Source of the DNA: Halalkalibacter sp. APA_J-10(15)
GTDB lineage: Bacteria > Bacillota > Bacilli > Bacillales > Bacillaceae_D
Assembly: GCF_023017105.1 (NCBI RefSeq)
Contig: NZ_JALKEV010000004.1
Coordinates: 186,001 to 250,000, forward strand
Direction: 5' to 3'
Length of the DNA stretch: 64,000 bases
Position numbers and translations under genes: made by a program. Of this stretch, positions 1-8,934 are shown piece by piece. Each line of letters begins with the position of its first letter. Position 1 is the first letter of the stretch. Under the pieces are notes generated by a model, which ran no database searches, was not told the DNA's origin, and saw nothing but the letters and a program-made list of their open reading frames with translations.

Positions 1-113
1 TCAGCTAACACGATTTCCTCCACAACTTCTCTAATCCGCTCAGCATGACTCGGCGCTTTCCCATCTTTTAATGTTGGTGTCGTCTCGACAAATGTACTAA
101 TTCCTATTTCCAT
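1..113 (-). CDS. LLM-class flavin-dependent oxidoreductase, N-terminal fragment
   Basis: Partial gene running off the left edge; only the first 37 codons are present. The protein begins MEIGISTFVETTP and continues with SHAERIREVVEEIVLA. This matches the N-terminus of bacterial luciferase-like monooxygenases, FMN- or F420-dependent enzymes with a TIM-barrel fold. The ATG is preceded by a GGAGGG ribosome binding site at 121-126. The substrate cannot be deduced from this fragment. The family call rests on the characteristic EIGISTF start and the EEIVLA helix. Confidence 0.75.
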   Translation of the reverse strand, partial: MEIGISTFVETTPTLKDGKAPSHAERIREVVEEIVLA

Positions 114-259
114 CTATATCCCTCCAATATTTCTATATCAAATTAATAGCGCTCCTTAATCATCAATCAAAATGAACAAATAATCAACTAAGGGGACTTA
201 TCTCTTTCTAGCCATGCGTCAATGAGTAAATTATAATAAAAGAAAAGGAGGTGACACAA

Positions 260-625
260 ATGTCAAAAGAACAGCTTGATCGAATGGAAAACTTACTAAC
301 ACAACTCGTCACATCAGTCGGAAAAACAAATTCAGAACTCCAATCTATGAAAGAAGAACAAGCCTCTATAAAGCACGGACAGGCTTCAATGCAACAGGAA
401 CTCTCCTTCATAAAGAAGGAGCAATCTTCAATGCGTGAAGATATTTGTTCTTTAAAAGAAGGGCAGACTTTGCTACGTGCGGACATCCAAGCACATAGAG
501 AAGAAACAAGGTCTCAATACAAAGAAGTTATACAGCGATTAGATAGTATTGAAGCAGATCAAGACCATATTTGGGAGAAAGCTTCTCGAAACGAAAGAGA
601 AATTGCAAAAATAAAAAGACAATAA
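260..625 (+). CDS. Coiled-coil hypothetical protein (121 aa)
   Basis: Hydrophilic protein made almost entirely of heptad-like repeats rich in Glu, Gln, Lys and Ser, for example repeated units of the type KEEQASIKHGQASM. It is predicted to form one long coiled coil without signal peptide or membrane segment. The ATG at 260 is preferred because a strong AAGGAGGTGA site (244-253) lies just upstream; a GTG at 251 overlaps that site and is not credible as a start. Similar small coiled-coil proteins are common in Bacillaceae as uncharacterised ORFs. No function is proposed. Confidence 0.75.
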   Translation: MSKEQLDRMENLLTQLVTSVGKTNSELQSMKEEQASIKHGQASMQQELSFIKKEQSSMREDICSLKEGQTLLRADIQAHREETRSQYKEVIQRLDSIEADQDHIWEKASRNEREIAKIKRQ

Positions 626-679
626 CCCTCTGATTCCACTTCAATTTAACCCATTTCCTACAAATACTAGTACGTTTAT

Positions 680-709
680 AACAGAGTGCTAGTTCTATAG
701 CACTCCGTT
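680..709. terminator. Hairpin downstream of the coiled-coil gene
   Basis: An AACAGAGTGCT arm pairs with AGCACTCCGTT across an 8-nt loop. It lies about 55 bases after the stop codon of the 260-625 gene. There is no strong T-run, so its role as a terminator is uncertain. Confidence 0.35.
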
Positions 710-794
710 CGACATATACATCAAATCAAATAAATCGCTAATCTTCTAAATTTATGCAATAATAAGATTAAACTACTTTGAAGGAGCGATCGAT

Positions 795-1100
795 ATGGAA
801 AAAGGCACAATCAAGCATATGGCATTTTTCACCCTTAAACACTCTCTTAGCGACCAAGCAACAGAAACATTTTTAAAAGATGGCCAAGCCATTCTAAGTG
901 CAATCCCTGTCGTAAATAATTTTGAAGTATTACGACAGACGAGCCCAAAAACGGACTTTGATTTCGGCTTTTCTATGGAATTTGCTAATCAAGAAGATTA
1001 CGATACATATAACAATCATCCTAGCCATGTCTCTTTCGTAGAAGAACGCTGGAAAGTAGAAGTTGAACGTTTTCAGGAAATTGACTATACGATTTTATAA
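795..1100 (+). CDS. Dabb (stress-responsive A/B barrel) family protein
   Basis: A 101-residue protein with the Dabb pattern: N-terminal IKHMAFFTLK strand, a helix, a central strand ending in FDFGFSMEF, then the YNNHPSHVSFVEE stretch where the conserved His-Pro lies. Family members are small dimeric ferredoxin-like barrels. Some are involved in stress response and a few are cyclases in natural-product pathways; the function here is unknown. The ATG has an AAGGAG site 8-9 bases upstream. The gene is transcribed alone and ends at a bidirectional terminator shared with the convergent neighbour. Confidence 0.85.
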   Translation: MEKGTIKHMAFFTLKHSLSDQATETFLKDGQAILSAIPVVNNFEVLRQTSPKTDFDFGFSMEFANQEDYDTYNNHPSHVSFVEERWKVEVERFQEIDYTIL

Positions 1101-1198
1101 GAAAAACGCGACAGCGTCTTTTCTTAATTGCGTTGTACGGAAGCCATTACAAAAGCTCATAAAGAGCCCATTTGACACATCGGATTCACATTCATCAA

Positions 1199-1236
1199 GA
1201 AAAAGCGTTCAAATAATATACGTTGAACGCTTTTTC
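1199..1236. terminator. Bidirectional rho-independent terminator
   Basis: A perfect 14-bp inverted repeat (GAAAAAGCGTTCAA / TTGAACGCTTTTTC) with a 10-nt loop. A-run and T-run flanks make it usable on both strands. It sits between the convergent Dabb gene and the membrane-anchored unknown. Confidence 0.85.
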
Positions 1237-1244
1237 GCTTCCTA

Positions 1245-2132
1245 TTACTTATGATACGTCTCACTAAGCTTATACCCATCGACATAGGTCACTTCAATTT
1301 CAACTGAACCTATCCCTACTTCTTGTAATTGTACATACCATATGTTTGCTTCTTCAACTACACCTTCATCTATAGCAGTATCTGTTTGTAATGAAGAGGA
1401 AGATGTTACGGAAGTGGATGTATACCTTGATGATTCGTTTTGTGAATTCATTTCTGATTCGTTCGGGTTCTTTAGAAATGGTTCGATTATTTCGCTTCCA
1501 TCTTCTAACCGAAACGTCGCGGTAGCGGATTCAATTTCATAGAATGGAAAGAGTGCCTCACTCTCATGAATGGTTGCACTAAACAACATTGGTATATTAG
1601 CTCCACCACGCGATGTTGATTTACTCAGTTGAAGTGATTGTCTTTGATATACGTGTTCTGGAATTCTTTCCTCATTTGTCGTTCTGTTCATTCCCCCCTC
1701 TGAAACGATTTGATAGACATAACTTTCATTTGGATTTAATCGTAATTCACTTGAATAAATTGTGCCTGCTTCTAATGTCGCCTCTGCTTCATTCCAGTTA
1801 CTACTATTCTCTTTTCTATACATCATTGTAACATGAGCGTCTTCTCCTATTTCACGAAATGTCCATTCACTCTGCAACACAATTTCTTCTGAAGACGATT
1901 CTTCAACTTCTGGACGAAACCTCATATTTGTTACCCACTGGTTCTGTTCATTTAATTCAAGTAACTCACGATCAATAGAAGATAATCGGTTCTCCATATT
2001 CCGTTCATTATTGAAATGAAGACCAATTAAATGCTCGACCTCGTTCGATAATTGATTTATATTCACTACTAAATAAATATTAATAAGCACACTAACGACC
2101 AATAATCCGAATAACCCTTTCATAGGATTCAA
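1245..2132 (-). CDS. Membrane-anchored hypothetical protein
   Basis: A 295-residue protein with one N-terminal hydrophobic helix (residues about 5-25, LFGLLVVSVLINIYLVV) and then a heptad-like segment (about 25-65). The rest is acidic, extracytoplasmic and predicted to be beta-rich, with a Ser/Asn-rich linker near residues 225-255. No catalytic motif is recognised. Start choice: TTG at 2132 lies 7 bases from a GGGGGAG site, whereas the in-frame ATG at 2123 is 16 bases away, so the TTG is preferred. The gene is probably monocistronic. It resembles uncharacterised Bacillus proteins with an outward-facing domain. Confidence 0.7.
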   Translation of the reverse strand: MNPMKGLFGLLVVSVLINIYLVVNINQLSNEVEHLIGLHFNNERNMENRLSSIDRELLELNEQNQWVTNMRFRPEVEESSSEEIVLQSEWTFREIGEDAHVTMMYRKENSSNWNEAEATLEAGTIYSSELRLNPNESYVYQIVSEGGMNRTTNEERIPEHVYQRQSLQLSKSTSRGGANIPMLFSATIHESEALFPFYEIESATATFRLEDGSEIIEPFLKNPNESEMNSQNESSRYTSTSVTSSSSLQTDTAIDEGVVEEANIWYVQLQEVGIGSVEIEVTYVDGYKLSETYHK

Positions 2133-2484
2133 AATACATCTCCCCCCTATGAGGCCATTCTAACATAAAGTTAAACACCCTAAAAAGAACTTGTGTGAAA
2201 TCTCTACTATACGATCACGAACTAGTAGAATATGACTTCTCTCGAATGGGTAGCAACCTAAACTAAAAGGGGATGCCATATGACCTTCTTGAATCTATCT
2301 CGCTTTATCTATGCTTCGTTAGTCACACTCTATTAGCTTACAAAGGTAAAAATAACCCACCCTTGGTCTGACAGGCTAGGTGGATTATTTTCAAAACTAT
2401 TCAATTAAGACCAGTGATGCGCCAACACCCATGTTCTTCTGTTTATGATTTTATCGAAACATTCGCTGATTCAATTAGCACTGC
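2133..2484. other. Intergenic region, 352 bp
   Basis: It holds the terminator of the six-hairpin glycosidase (described separately) and the ribosome binding site of the 1245-2132 gene. An 18-codon mini-ORF at 2280-2336 (+) follows an AAAGGGG motif, but nothing else supports it. No RNA gene or convincing promoter was seen. Confidence 0.6.
2343..2391 (-). terminator. Terminator of the polysaccharide-utilisation operon
   Basis: A stem pairing AATAACCCACC with GGTGGATTATT, followed on the minus strand by a T-rich tail. It lies about 95 bases downstream of the stop codon of the last gene in the minus-strand operon (stop at 2485). Confidence 0.65.
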
Positions 2485-4539
2485 TTATAAAATCGGGTGT
2501 ATCCCCTCCATCTCAACTTTCCATTCACCATTTTTCGGAAACCCGAGTAACGTCTCCTCATGCCCATCATAGCCTGCAGCCATCATGGCAACTGCTAATA
2601 AGAGCGCTCCATTCCCTGGTAAGTAACTCGTTAGCCCTATACGTTGATAGTTATGTCCATTTTGTAAATACGTATTTTTCATCCCATCCATTAACAAAAA
2701 ATCGACTGCCCATTCCGTCTCACCTAACCTTGCTGCTGTCATTGCACACATTGGGAAATCCCATCCCCAAGCACTATCCCAATCCCACTCATCTTTTACT
2801 TTTTTTAACGTTTGTCTCATACGAGGGTGGTTGATCCGCTCTCCTGGTAACACCCCTAACGATGCCACCATCGACGGATGATCATGTTGAAACTGTGTAA
2901 AAGTCGATGGACATTGCTCATGTGCTAAATAGACACCCTCTTTATGTGGTGAATCAGCTAAATGGTTTGCAACTTCCTCCCACTTCTTTGGCACTGGCTC
3001 GTTTAATCGCTCTGCCCACTGTATCGCTAAATCTAACCCATACTTCCAATATTCAAGTTCATATGGAGGATTTATACTAACTTCTGGTTGATGGTTTTCT
3101 TGTGCAGGAATAAGTGGTGGTCCAAGGACGTACTGAGCTCTCCCTACATCCCATTCAGCAAAAGACGCCATAAAATGAGCCGATTCAAAAACGAGATCCT
3201 TATACTCCTTTAAAAAATCATCTCGTTTATTCACACGATAACAAAGCTCAGCTAACGTAATTGGATGCGGCTGTTGCCAAATAAGAGCGACTGCAATTGG
3301 TGAAGGGCTTTGGTTTCCATCAGGTCCAACCATCTTCGGCCATCGTGCCCCTGCATATCCCTGTGATTGAGCTAGCTCTTTCGCTTTTGGCAATATCCTT
3401 TTATACCAACCTAAACTCTTCTCTAACAGCTCCCCTCTGCCCCACAATGGAAAGTGTGCTGCATGCCAATAATGCATTTCAAGATGAAATTTACCGAACC
3501 AACTATTGTACATAAAGCCCGTCTCTTGAGGTGGAACACTCCCACTTGAATGAATCGCTAATAAAAACTGGGATAAAATAACTCGCCTTTCTAGTTCAGG
3601 TGCTCGTTTATCCGTACACTTTGAAAAATCAAGCATGCCTCCCTTTAGCCAAAATTTTTGCCAATAAACTTGACTTGCTTGAATGGCATCATTTACCGTA
3701 CGACTAACCGCAACCTCAGATAGACCAAATGCCACACATAAATCAAGCTGATCTCCAGTAGTTGGCCTAAGTGAGAATTGATGAACGGAAGTTTGTTCGA
3801 TTTCTCCAACATTCCACCTTAATCGAACATCATAATGATCATCATCCATACATCTTCGTAGCAAAAGCTCATTAGCAAGTTGCTGAATGACATTTGTGCG
3901 ATGGCGTTCTGGATGATCCCACCTCAGATCAATGGCTTGATCCCATTCATTTGAGGCAACTTCAGGATTGGGAAACGTTAATTGAACACATAAGCGTCTT
4001 GTCTTTAATAGAGGGGATTCGACTTTTATAGCTAATTCATCCTTCGATGGATGACAGACAGTCTTCACTTTGACAGGATAACCTTCAATAGTGAAATAGC
4101 TATATAAACACCCCTCCCATATATTTAGTGTTTGCTCGATCTGCTTTATATCTTCTATCTTTGCTAAAGTGCCATCCTCTTTACAAAATTGAAAGGAAAG
4201 CTGCCCTAACTGTAGTCGATGTGGATTTTGGCGTAACCAGTGATAAGCTTCAAGTGTTTGACCTGGATACAATGGATATTTAACAAATCGTCCATTCGTA
4301 TGCAACTCTTGTTGATCGACATCATCAATCGTATATACATGATGCCCATTTGATGAATGCCAGCCCCAATTCGACTGCGTACTTAATGGAACTTCATACG
4401 CATCTGGAAATGATTGTAATCCTGTTATATCTGCCGTGAAGGCAAACTCACCATTCCCAACACTAAGTGGCGAATGGGGAACTACTTCTGTCACTTTCGG
4501 AAAATGTCGTTGTACGACTTCTTTTCGATCAATTGCCAT
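2485..4539 (-). CDS. Putative six-hairpin (alpha/alpha)6 glycosidase, specificity unknown
   Basis: A 684-residue cytoplasmic protein without signal peptide. The N-terminal beta-sandwich-like part (about 1-270) opens with SPLSVGNGEFAFTADITGLQ, a start seen in uncharacterised six-hairpin glycosidase-like proteins. It is followed by a helical domain with HYWHAAHFPLWGRGELLEKS and GYAGARWPKM. The aromatic- and acid-rich helices, for example DSAWGWDFPM near the C-terminus, fit an (alpha/alpha)6 toroid related to GH65/GH95-type folds. I cannot assign a GH family or catalytic residues. It is the last gene of the transporter-YesMN-GH43 operon, one base after the GH43 gene, with GGAGGG 6 bases before the ATG. 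It probably trims imported oligosaccharides. Confidence 0.65.
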   Translation of the reverse strand: MAIDRKEVVQRHFPKVTEVVPHSPLSVGNGEFAFTADITGLQSFPDAYEVPLSTQSNWGWHSSNGHHVYTIDDVDQQELHTNGRFVKYPLYPGQTLEAYHWLRQNPHRLQLGQLSFQFCKEDGTLAKIEDIKQIEQTLNIWEGCLYSYFTIEGYPVKVKTVCHPSKDELAIKVESPLLKTRRLCVQLTFPNPEVASNEWDQAIDLRWDHPERHRTNVIQQLANELLLRRCMDDDHYDVRLRWNVGEIEQTSVHQFSLRPTTGDQLDLCVAFGLSEVAVSRTVNDAIQASQVYWQKFWLKGGMLDFSKCTDKRAPELERRVILSQFLLAIHSSGSVPPQETGFMYNSWFGKFHLEMHYWHAAHFPLWGRGELLEKSLGWYKRILPKAKELAQSQGYAGARWPKMVGPDGNQSPSPIAVALIWQQPHPITLAELCYRVNKRDDFLKEYKDLVFESAHFMASFAEWDVGRAQYVLGPPLIPAQENHQPEVSINPPYELEYWKYGLDLAIQWAERLNEPVPKKWEEVANHLADSPHKEGVYLAHEQCPSTFTQFQHDHPSMVASLGVLPGERINHPRMRQTLKKVKDEWDWDSAWGWDFPMCAMTAARLGETEWAVDFLLMDGMKNTYLQNGHNYQRIGLTSYLPGNGALLLAVAMMAAGYDGHEETLLGFPKNGEWKVEMEGIHPIL

Positions 4540-4540
4540 A

Positions 4541-5431
4541 CTAGTCCCTCCTCACGACTATTTGCCCATTTACTTCGTCTAGCTTAATGAAAATCGGACG
4601 CTCCAATGGCGTTTTATTAGGCGTATGTAGGGTTAACATTCGTTGCCCTTCAAAAGTCGAAAAGACCATTCCATGGCCACCATCATTACTAAGCAACGCC
4701 TCCTCCTCTTGCACCCACGGTCCTAACACTTGTCCAGTTGTTGACCTAGCAATCCCTTGTGCGTAAACATGATCAATGAAGCTCGACCATAGCATCATCA
4801 GTTCACCACTTTGAGAGTGAAACAAATACGGACCATCTGTTACATAATTATTTCTGTTCGGAAATCTACGATGTTTAAAAGCGGTTGTCCATGGTGCTTC
4901 AGATGCTTTAAATAACGTAATAGGTTTTCCAATCGTATGTTTCAAATTTGTTGATAACCTTTGAGCACATAACTCACCATCGGCAATTTGAACCCATTCA
5001 TGACAAAAAACAATCCAAGGTTCTCCTGCACCATCAACATGTAATGTACCATCTAGACAGTGCCAATCCTCCGGTGTAACTGGACCTTCGCTATGGGGTA
5101 AGAACGGACCTGTTAACGAGTTAGAGCAAAGAATTCCTGTACCACGTATTCTGCTCCCCTTTCTTAGAAACGTCGCAAACGTAAAATATTTTCCCTTATG
5201 CTCATGTACTTCAGGTGCCCAAAAATTCTCCTTAGAATAAAACGTATCACTGGGACGAAAAACAGGAAATGGTCCATCCCAATATTCTAAATCCTCACTT
5301 ATATAGACATCAAATCCAATACCCTCTTCCCAAATATTAGGATCAGTACTACCAAACAAGTAGTATTTATTCGTTTCATTATCAACAAAAACAAACGGAT
5401 CTCGTAGCTGAATCTCTTCTTTTTTGACCAT
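4541..5431 (-). CDS. Glycoside hydrolase family 43-like protein (intracellular)
   Basis: A 296-residue five-bladed beta-propeller glycosidase. It shows the GH43 landmarks: RDPFVFVDN with the presumed general-base Asp near residue 11, the SKENFWAPEVHEHKGKYF segment, LDGTLHVDG with a probable pKa-modulating Asp, and the C-terminal GGHGMVF histidine region. GH43 enzymes are mostly arabinofuranosidases, arabinanases or xylosidases. The short single-domain form without signal peptide points to cytoplasmic cleavage of imported oligosaccharides. A GGAGGATCGT site precedes the ATG. It lies 12 bases after the response regulator in the same operon. The exact substrate is not predictable. Confidence 0.8.
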   Translation of the reverse strand: MVKKEEIQLRDPFVFVDNETNKYYLFGSTDPNIWEEGIGFDVYISEDLEYWDGPFPVFRPSDTFYSKENFWAPEVHEHKGKYFTFATFLRKGSRIRGTGILCSNSLTGPFLPHSEGPVTPEDWHCLDGTLHVDGAGEPWIVFCHEWVQIADGELCAQRLSTNLKHTIGKPITLFKASEAPWTTAFKHRRFPNRNNYVTDGPYLFHSQSGELMMLWSSFIDHVYAQGIARSTTGQVLGPWVQEEEALLSNDGGHGMVFSTFEGQRMLTLHTPNKTPLERPIFIKLDEVNGQIVVRRD

Positions 5432-5443
5432 ACGATCCTCCTC

Positions 5444-7054
5444 TTAGTGATATTCTGATGGGCTTACGCCTGTCATCGACTTAAATACTTGACTGAAATA
5501 AGTAGGATTTTGATAGCCTACCATTTCACTCACTTCATAGACCATATACTTTTTTTGACGCAAGTAGTCCTTTGCTTTTTCAATTCGAAAATGATTAAGG
5601 TAGTTTACAAATGTCTCACCTGTCACCTTCTTAAATAACTGGGACAAATAATTCCGGTTCACATACAATGACTCTGCAATTTCAGCCAATGTAATCTCCT
5701 GATCATAATACTCATGCACATACCCCTTCACACCAACGATTAATTTATAGCTTTTACGTCCAGTTAATTCTTCCTTCACCTGCTGAATCCATTCTTCTAT
5801 GTGCAGGTTCATCCATTCAGTCAACTGATGAATCGTACGATGAGCATACACTGTTCCAATTAATTTGGACAAATCCTTACTGTGCCATTGTTCACGAAGC
5901 TGTGCATCAAACATGAGTGCATTCAAAATCGTTACACATACATTTTGAACGATCAGCAATGGAATGCTTTGTTCACTTTTTATTTCTTCTGTAAACTTCA
6001 TCCAAATAGAATAGACAAGCTCTGTATCTTTTTGTTGAATAGCACTTTGAATCGATGTGATCATCTCAAATGGATACGAATATACCGGAGAAGACCCATA
6101 TGTTTCAACCTCAGACAGAGTGAACACTTTATTCACCTCTTGATACTCAGCAGCCTCTAACGCTCGCTGACTCTCAAGATAAGAGTCGATCATCTCGTGA
6201 ATTCCTTGTTTCACACGACCAATTCCGATTATGACTGAAACCTTCAAATAGAAAAGCAATGTACTCATCAATTCATTCGCAAGCTCCTCACATAACTTCT
6301 CAAGGCAGTCCTTATATTCATTCTCAAAAACTACGAGAACAAATGTTGAATCTGAATAGTCGACAACATGAAGGTCAACCTTATTCGTCCGCTTATCCGT
6401 TTCAATTAACTCTGTAATGATATTTTGAACACTGAATTTCATTAGCTGCCAATCACGCTCATGGGCTTTCGTTAAATAGGCTGGACGAATAACCGTTAAC
6501 GTACTAACAATGACTTTTTGTAAAGGAGATATATGTAAAAGTTTAAGTTTCTCTGTCGGGATCGCTCCCTTCTTATATCGCTTCGTTAACATGTCACGAA
6601 TAAGAGCATCTTTTGTATAAATTAAATATTCCGTACGTTGATTCTCATAGCTTGCTAGTAGCTTTCTTTGCTTTTCTTCACTTTCTATTTTTTGTTTAAT
6701 TTCAATTAAGACGTTCTCAATTTCTTGAATAGGGGCTGGCTTTAAGAAAAAGTGTTTAACACCATATTGAATCGCTTCACGTGCATTCTCAAAATGATCA
6801 TAACCACTTTGGATAATGATTTGAATAGATGGAAATTGATCGTATAACTTTTTCGTTAATTCTAGTCCAGTCATGTTTGGCATATATATATCAGTAATGA
6901 CGACATCAGGAGGATTATGTTCAATTTTGTGTAATGCCTCTAAGCCATCCTTAGCTGTTTCCACAATTTCAAAGCCAAGCTCTTGCCAGCGTACATGCTT
7001 AACTAAGCCATCACGAATTACTTTATCATCATCGATAATATATACCGTCTTCAT
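5444..7054 (-). CDS. YesN-like response regulator, AraC family output
   Basis: A 536-residue regulator. Its N-terminal receiver domain (1-120) has the acidic pair in IIDDD, the phosphoacceptor Asp at about residue 55 in VVITDIYMPN and the conserved Lys in FFLKPAP. A long middle linker follows, then a C-terminal pair of AraC-type helix-turn-helices (about 435-536) ending in VGYQNPTYFSQVFKSMTG and SPSEYH. It pairs with the upstream YesM-like kinase, overlapping it by 4 bases (ATGA). Family members activate neighbouring sugar transporter and hydrolase genes in response to extracellular oligosaccharides. Regulation of this operon and possibly of the divergent genes is inferred. Confidence 0.9.
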   Translation of the reverse strand: MKTVYIIDDDKVIRDGLVKHVRWQELGFEIVETAKDGLEALHKIEHNPPDVVITDIYMPNMTGLELTKKLYDQFPSIQIIIQSGYDHFENAREAIQYGVKHFFLKPAPIQEIENVLIEIKQKIESEEKQRKLLASYENQRTEYLIYTKDALIRDMLTKRYKKGAIPTEKLKLLHISPLQKVIVSTLTVIRPAYLTKAHERDWQLMKFSVQNIITELIETDKRTNKVDLHVVDYSDSTFVLVVFENEYKDCLEKLCEELANELMSTLLFYLKVSVIIGIGRVKQGIHEMIDSYLESQRALEAAEYQEVNKVFTLSEVETYGSSPVYSYPFEMITSIQSAIQQKDTELVYSIWMKFTEEIKSEQSIPLLIVQNVCVTILNALMFDAQLREQWHSKDLSKLIGTVYAHRTIHQLTEWMNLHIEEWIQQVKEELTGRKSYKLIVGVKGYVHEYYDQEITLAEIAESLYVNRNYLSQLFKKVTGETFVNYLNHFRIEKAKDYLRQKKYMVYEVSEMVGYQNPTYFSQVFKSMTGVSPSEYH

Positions 7055-8880
7055 GACTGACCTCCCTTATAACCATCAAGCCATTCTTGCTGCTTACATA
7101 TCCATTGCTGTAACGCATGTTCCCCTTCAATAATCGGTAAGACGATTTGAACGCCTACCCCTCCCTCACATCGATTTCGAATTTGAATCCGATAAGGATC
7201 TCCACAATACATCCAAATCCGTTCTTCTACATTTTTAATTCCAATTCCAGTACATGTCTCAATGCTCCACTCATCTGCAAGTCCAATTCCCTTATCTGAA
7301 ACAAATAACTCTAACATGGGTTGATGATCTTCTTCAATTATCCTTCCTTCTACCCCAATATGAATCGTTTCTTTATACGATGATGGATACCCGTGTCTTA
7401 TACTATTTTCGATGAAAGGCTGTAAAATGATTTTCGGGACATATAAATCCTTCAATGACGCCTTTACTCTTTCATGATAATGAACCTGGCTTGTAAGCCT
7501 TGTCTGCTGTATTTGAATATAGCTTTTCACATGCTCTAATTCATCACGAAGCAGGATAAACTTATTACCACCACTCAATCCAATTCGTAGCATTCTGCTG
7601 AGCTGATTGACCATATCACTAATATCATCTGCACGATGGTCCATCGCCTTCCATCTGATCATATCTAGCGTGTTATATAAGAAATGAGGCATAATTTGAC
7701 TTTGTAAGGCACGGATTTCCGCCTCTCTCCTATAACCGCTTTCAGCTTTCAACCGTTTAACAGATTCATTCAATTCCTTTGTCATTCTGTTGAAATTAGA
7801 AGCAAGAACATCATATTCTTCAATGTAATAAGGCCCAACCTTCTGATTGAAATCTCCTTTTTCAATACTTCTCATTCCTTTAATTAAATTTGAGATTGGT
7901 AGAGAAAACCGTTTTCCGATCCAGTAAACAATCGGTATGGAAATCAACAGGCCGAGTAAGCCCATAGCAAAGATCATAATACCCATTTGTCTCGTTTCTG
8001 TATATAAACCATCGACCGGAATTACTTGGGCTAACCTCCACTGATCATAATTAGGCTCTGATAACAACAATAGAAAGTAGTCATTATCATACCTAATTAA
8101 CTCATGATGATTCGTTATTTGTTGATAGTCTTCTGTTAATGTTGAGAACGGTTCATCTTTCATAGATGAGACTACTCGATCAAGGACAGGAAACGCTTCT
8201 GATGTGTGAGTCTCCGCTACAATTCTGCTACCCGTATTTACAAGAATAAGAGGTTCACTCGTTTGATTTAGCAACTCTTTATCCGACATATATTCAAAAA
8301 ACGCTTCGGCTGTTACATTCACTTTAATATAACCAACTGTCTCACCACGTTGATTCATCAGTCTATGCATATAACTAATGAACTCCTCATTCGAATAAAT
8401 GGATTCATGCTTAGGAATCCATGCATAATCTGCTTTTGAAAAAAGAGAAGGGAACCACTTTTCATTCATCACATGATTAATCGGTTGAACCACTTCACTA
8501 GAAACAATTGGATAGTCCTCATAATGGTTTGTGTAAACTTCGATAGAATGAATAAAAGTCTTCATACTTGTGACACCATTCATAATGCTAATTAATTCTC
8601 GTTGATCACTTATCGCGTCATAAGCATTGTCTGGCTCATCAGAAAACATTTCAATAACGTTACGATTAATAGCAATGTATACACCTGCCTCACTGACACT
8701 TGAAATAAATCCAGCAAGCTTTTTAGCACTTTCATTCAACAATGTCAGTCTCGTTTCACTAATTTCCTCGGACGTAAAGTTAAAAAAGGAGCGATAAGAA
8801 GCCATGCTAAGTGCCGCGAGAAAAACTCCATTCACTAATACAAAACTTATTACCATTATCGTCGTTAATTTTTTGAACAT
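7051..8880 (-). CDS. YesM-like sensor histidine kinase
   Basis: A 609-residue membrane sensor kinase: an N-terminal membrane helix (about 8-28), an extracytoplasmic dCache-like sensing domain (about 30-295), a second membrane helix (about 297-320), HAMP (about 320-375), a His_kinase domain with phosphoacceptor His near 399 in QIMPHFLYNTLD, and HATPase_c with the N-box QPFIENSIRHGY and the G1 motif SDKGIGLAD. The PHFLYN block identifies the LytS/YesM class. The start is 54 bases after the permease stop, with AAGGATGG upstream. The kinase probably senses a carbohydrate, directly or through the binding protein, and phosphorylates the adjacent regulator. Confidence 0.9.
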   Translation of the reverse strand: MFKKLTTIMVISFVLVNGVFLAALSMASYRSFFNFTSEEISETRLTLLNESAKKLAGFISSVSEAGVYIAINRNVIEMFSDEPDNAYDAISDQRELISIMNGVTSMKTFIHSIEVYTNHYEDYPIVSSEVVQPINHVMNEKWFPSLFSKADYAWIPKHESIYSNEEFISYMHRLMNQRGETVGYIKVNVTAEAFFEYMSDKELLNQTSEPLILVNTGSRIVAETHTSEAFPVLDRVVSSMKDEPFSTLTEDYQQITNHHELIRYDNDYFLLLLSEPNYDQWRLAQVIPVDGLYTETRQMGIMIFAMGLLGLLISIPIVYWIGKRFSLPISNLIKGMRSIEKGDFNQKVGPYYIEEYDVLASNFNRMTKELNESVKRLKAESGYRREAEIRALQSQIMPHFLYNTLDMIRWKAMDHRADDISDMVNQLSRMLRIGLSGGNKFILLRDELEHVKSYIQIQQTRLTSQVHYHERVKASLKDLYVPKIILQPFIENSIRHGYPSSYKETIHIGVEGRIIEEDHQPMLELFVSDKGIGLADEWSIETCTGIGIKNVEERIWMYCGDPYRIQIRNRCEGGVGVQIVLPIIEGEHALQQWICKQQEWLDGYKGGQS

Positions 8881-8914
8881 TAGAGATGGCCATCCTTTTT
8901 TCTTTATTTAGCAA

Positions 8915-8928
8915 AGAAAACGCTTTCT
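8915..8928. promoter_or_regulatory. cre-like site between permease and sensor kinase
   Basis: AGAAAACGCTTTCT has the perfect 12-base core of the CcpA site consensus, with only the two outermost bases differing. It is the centre of a longer near-palindrome (8911-8931, GCAAAGAAA and CTTTCTTGC arms). It lies between the permease stop and the kinase start and could act as an intra-operon roadblock. CcpA binding is inferred. Confidence 0.55.
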
Positions 8929-8934
8929 TGCATT

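Noticed and set aside
2280..2336. 18-codon mini-ORF after an AAAGGGG motif
   Set aside because: Too short, no recognisable product; could be chance.
2445..2834. Plus-strand open frame opposite the six-hairpin glycosidase
   Set aside because: It lies wholly antisense at the end of a clear gene, has no ribosome site and unusual composition.
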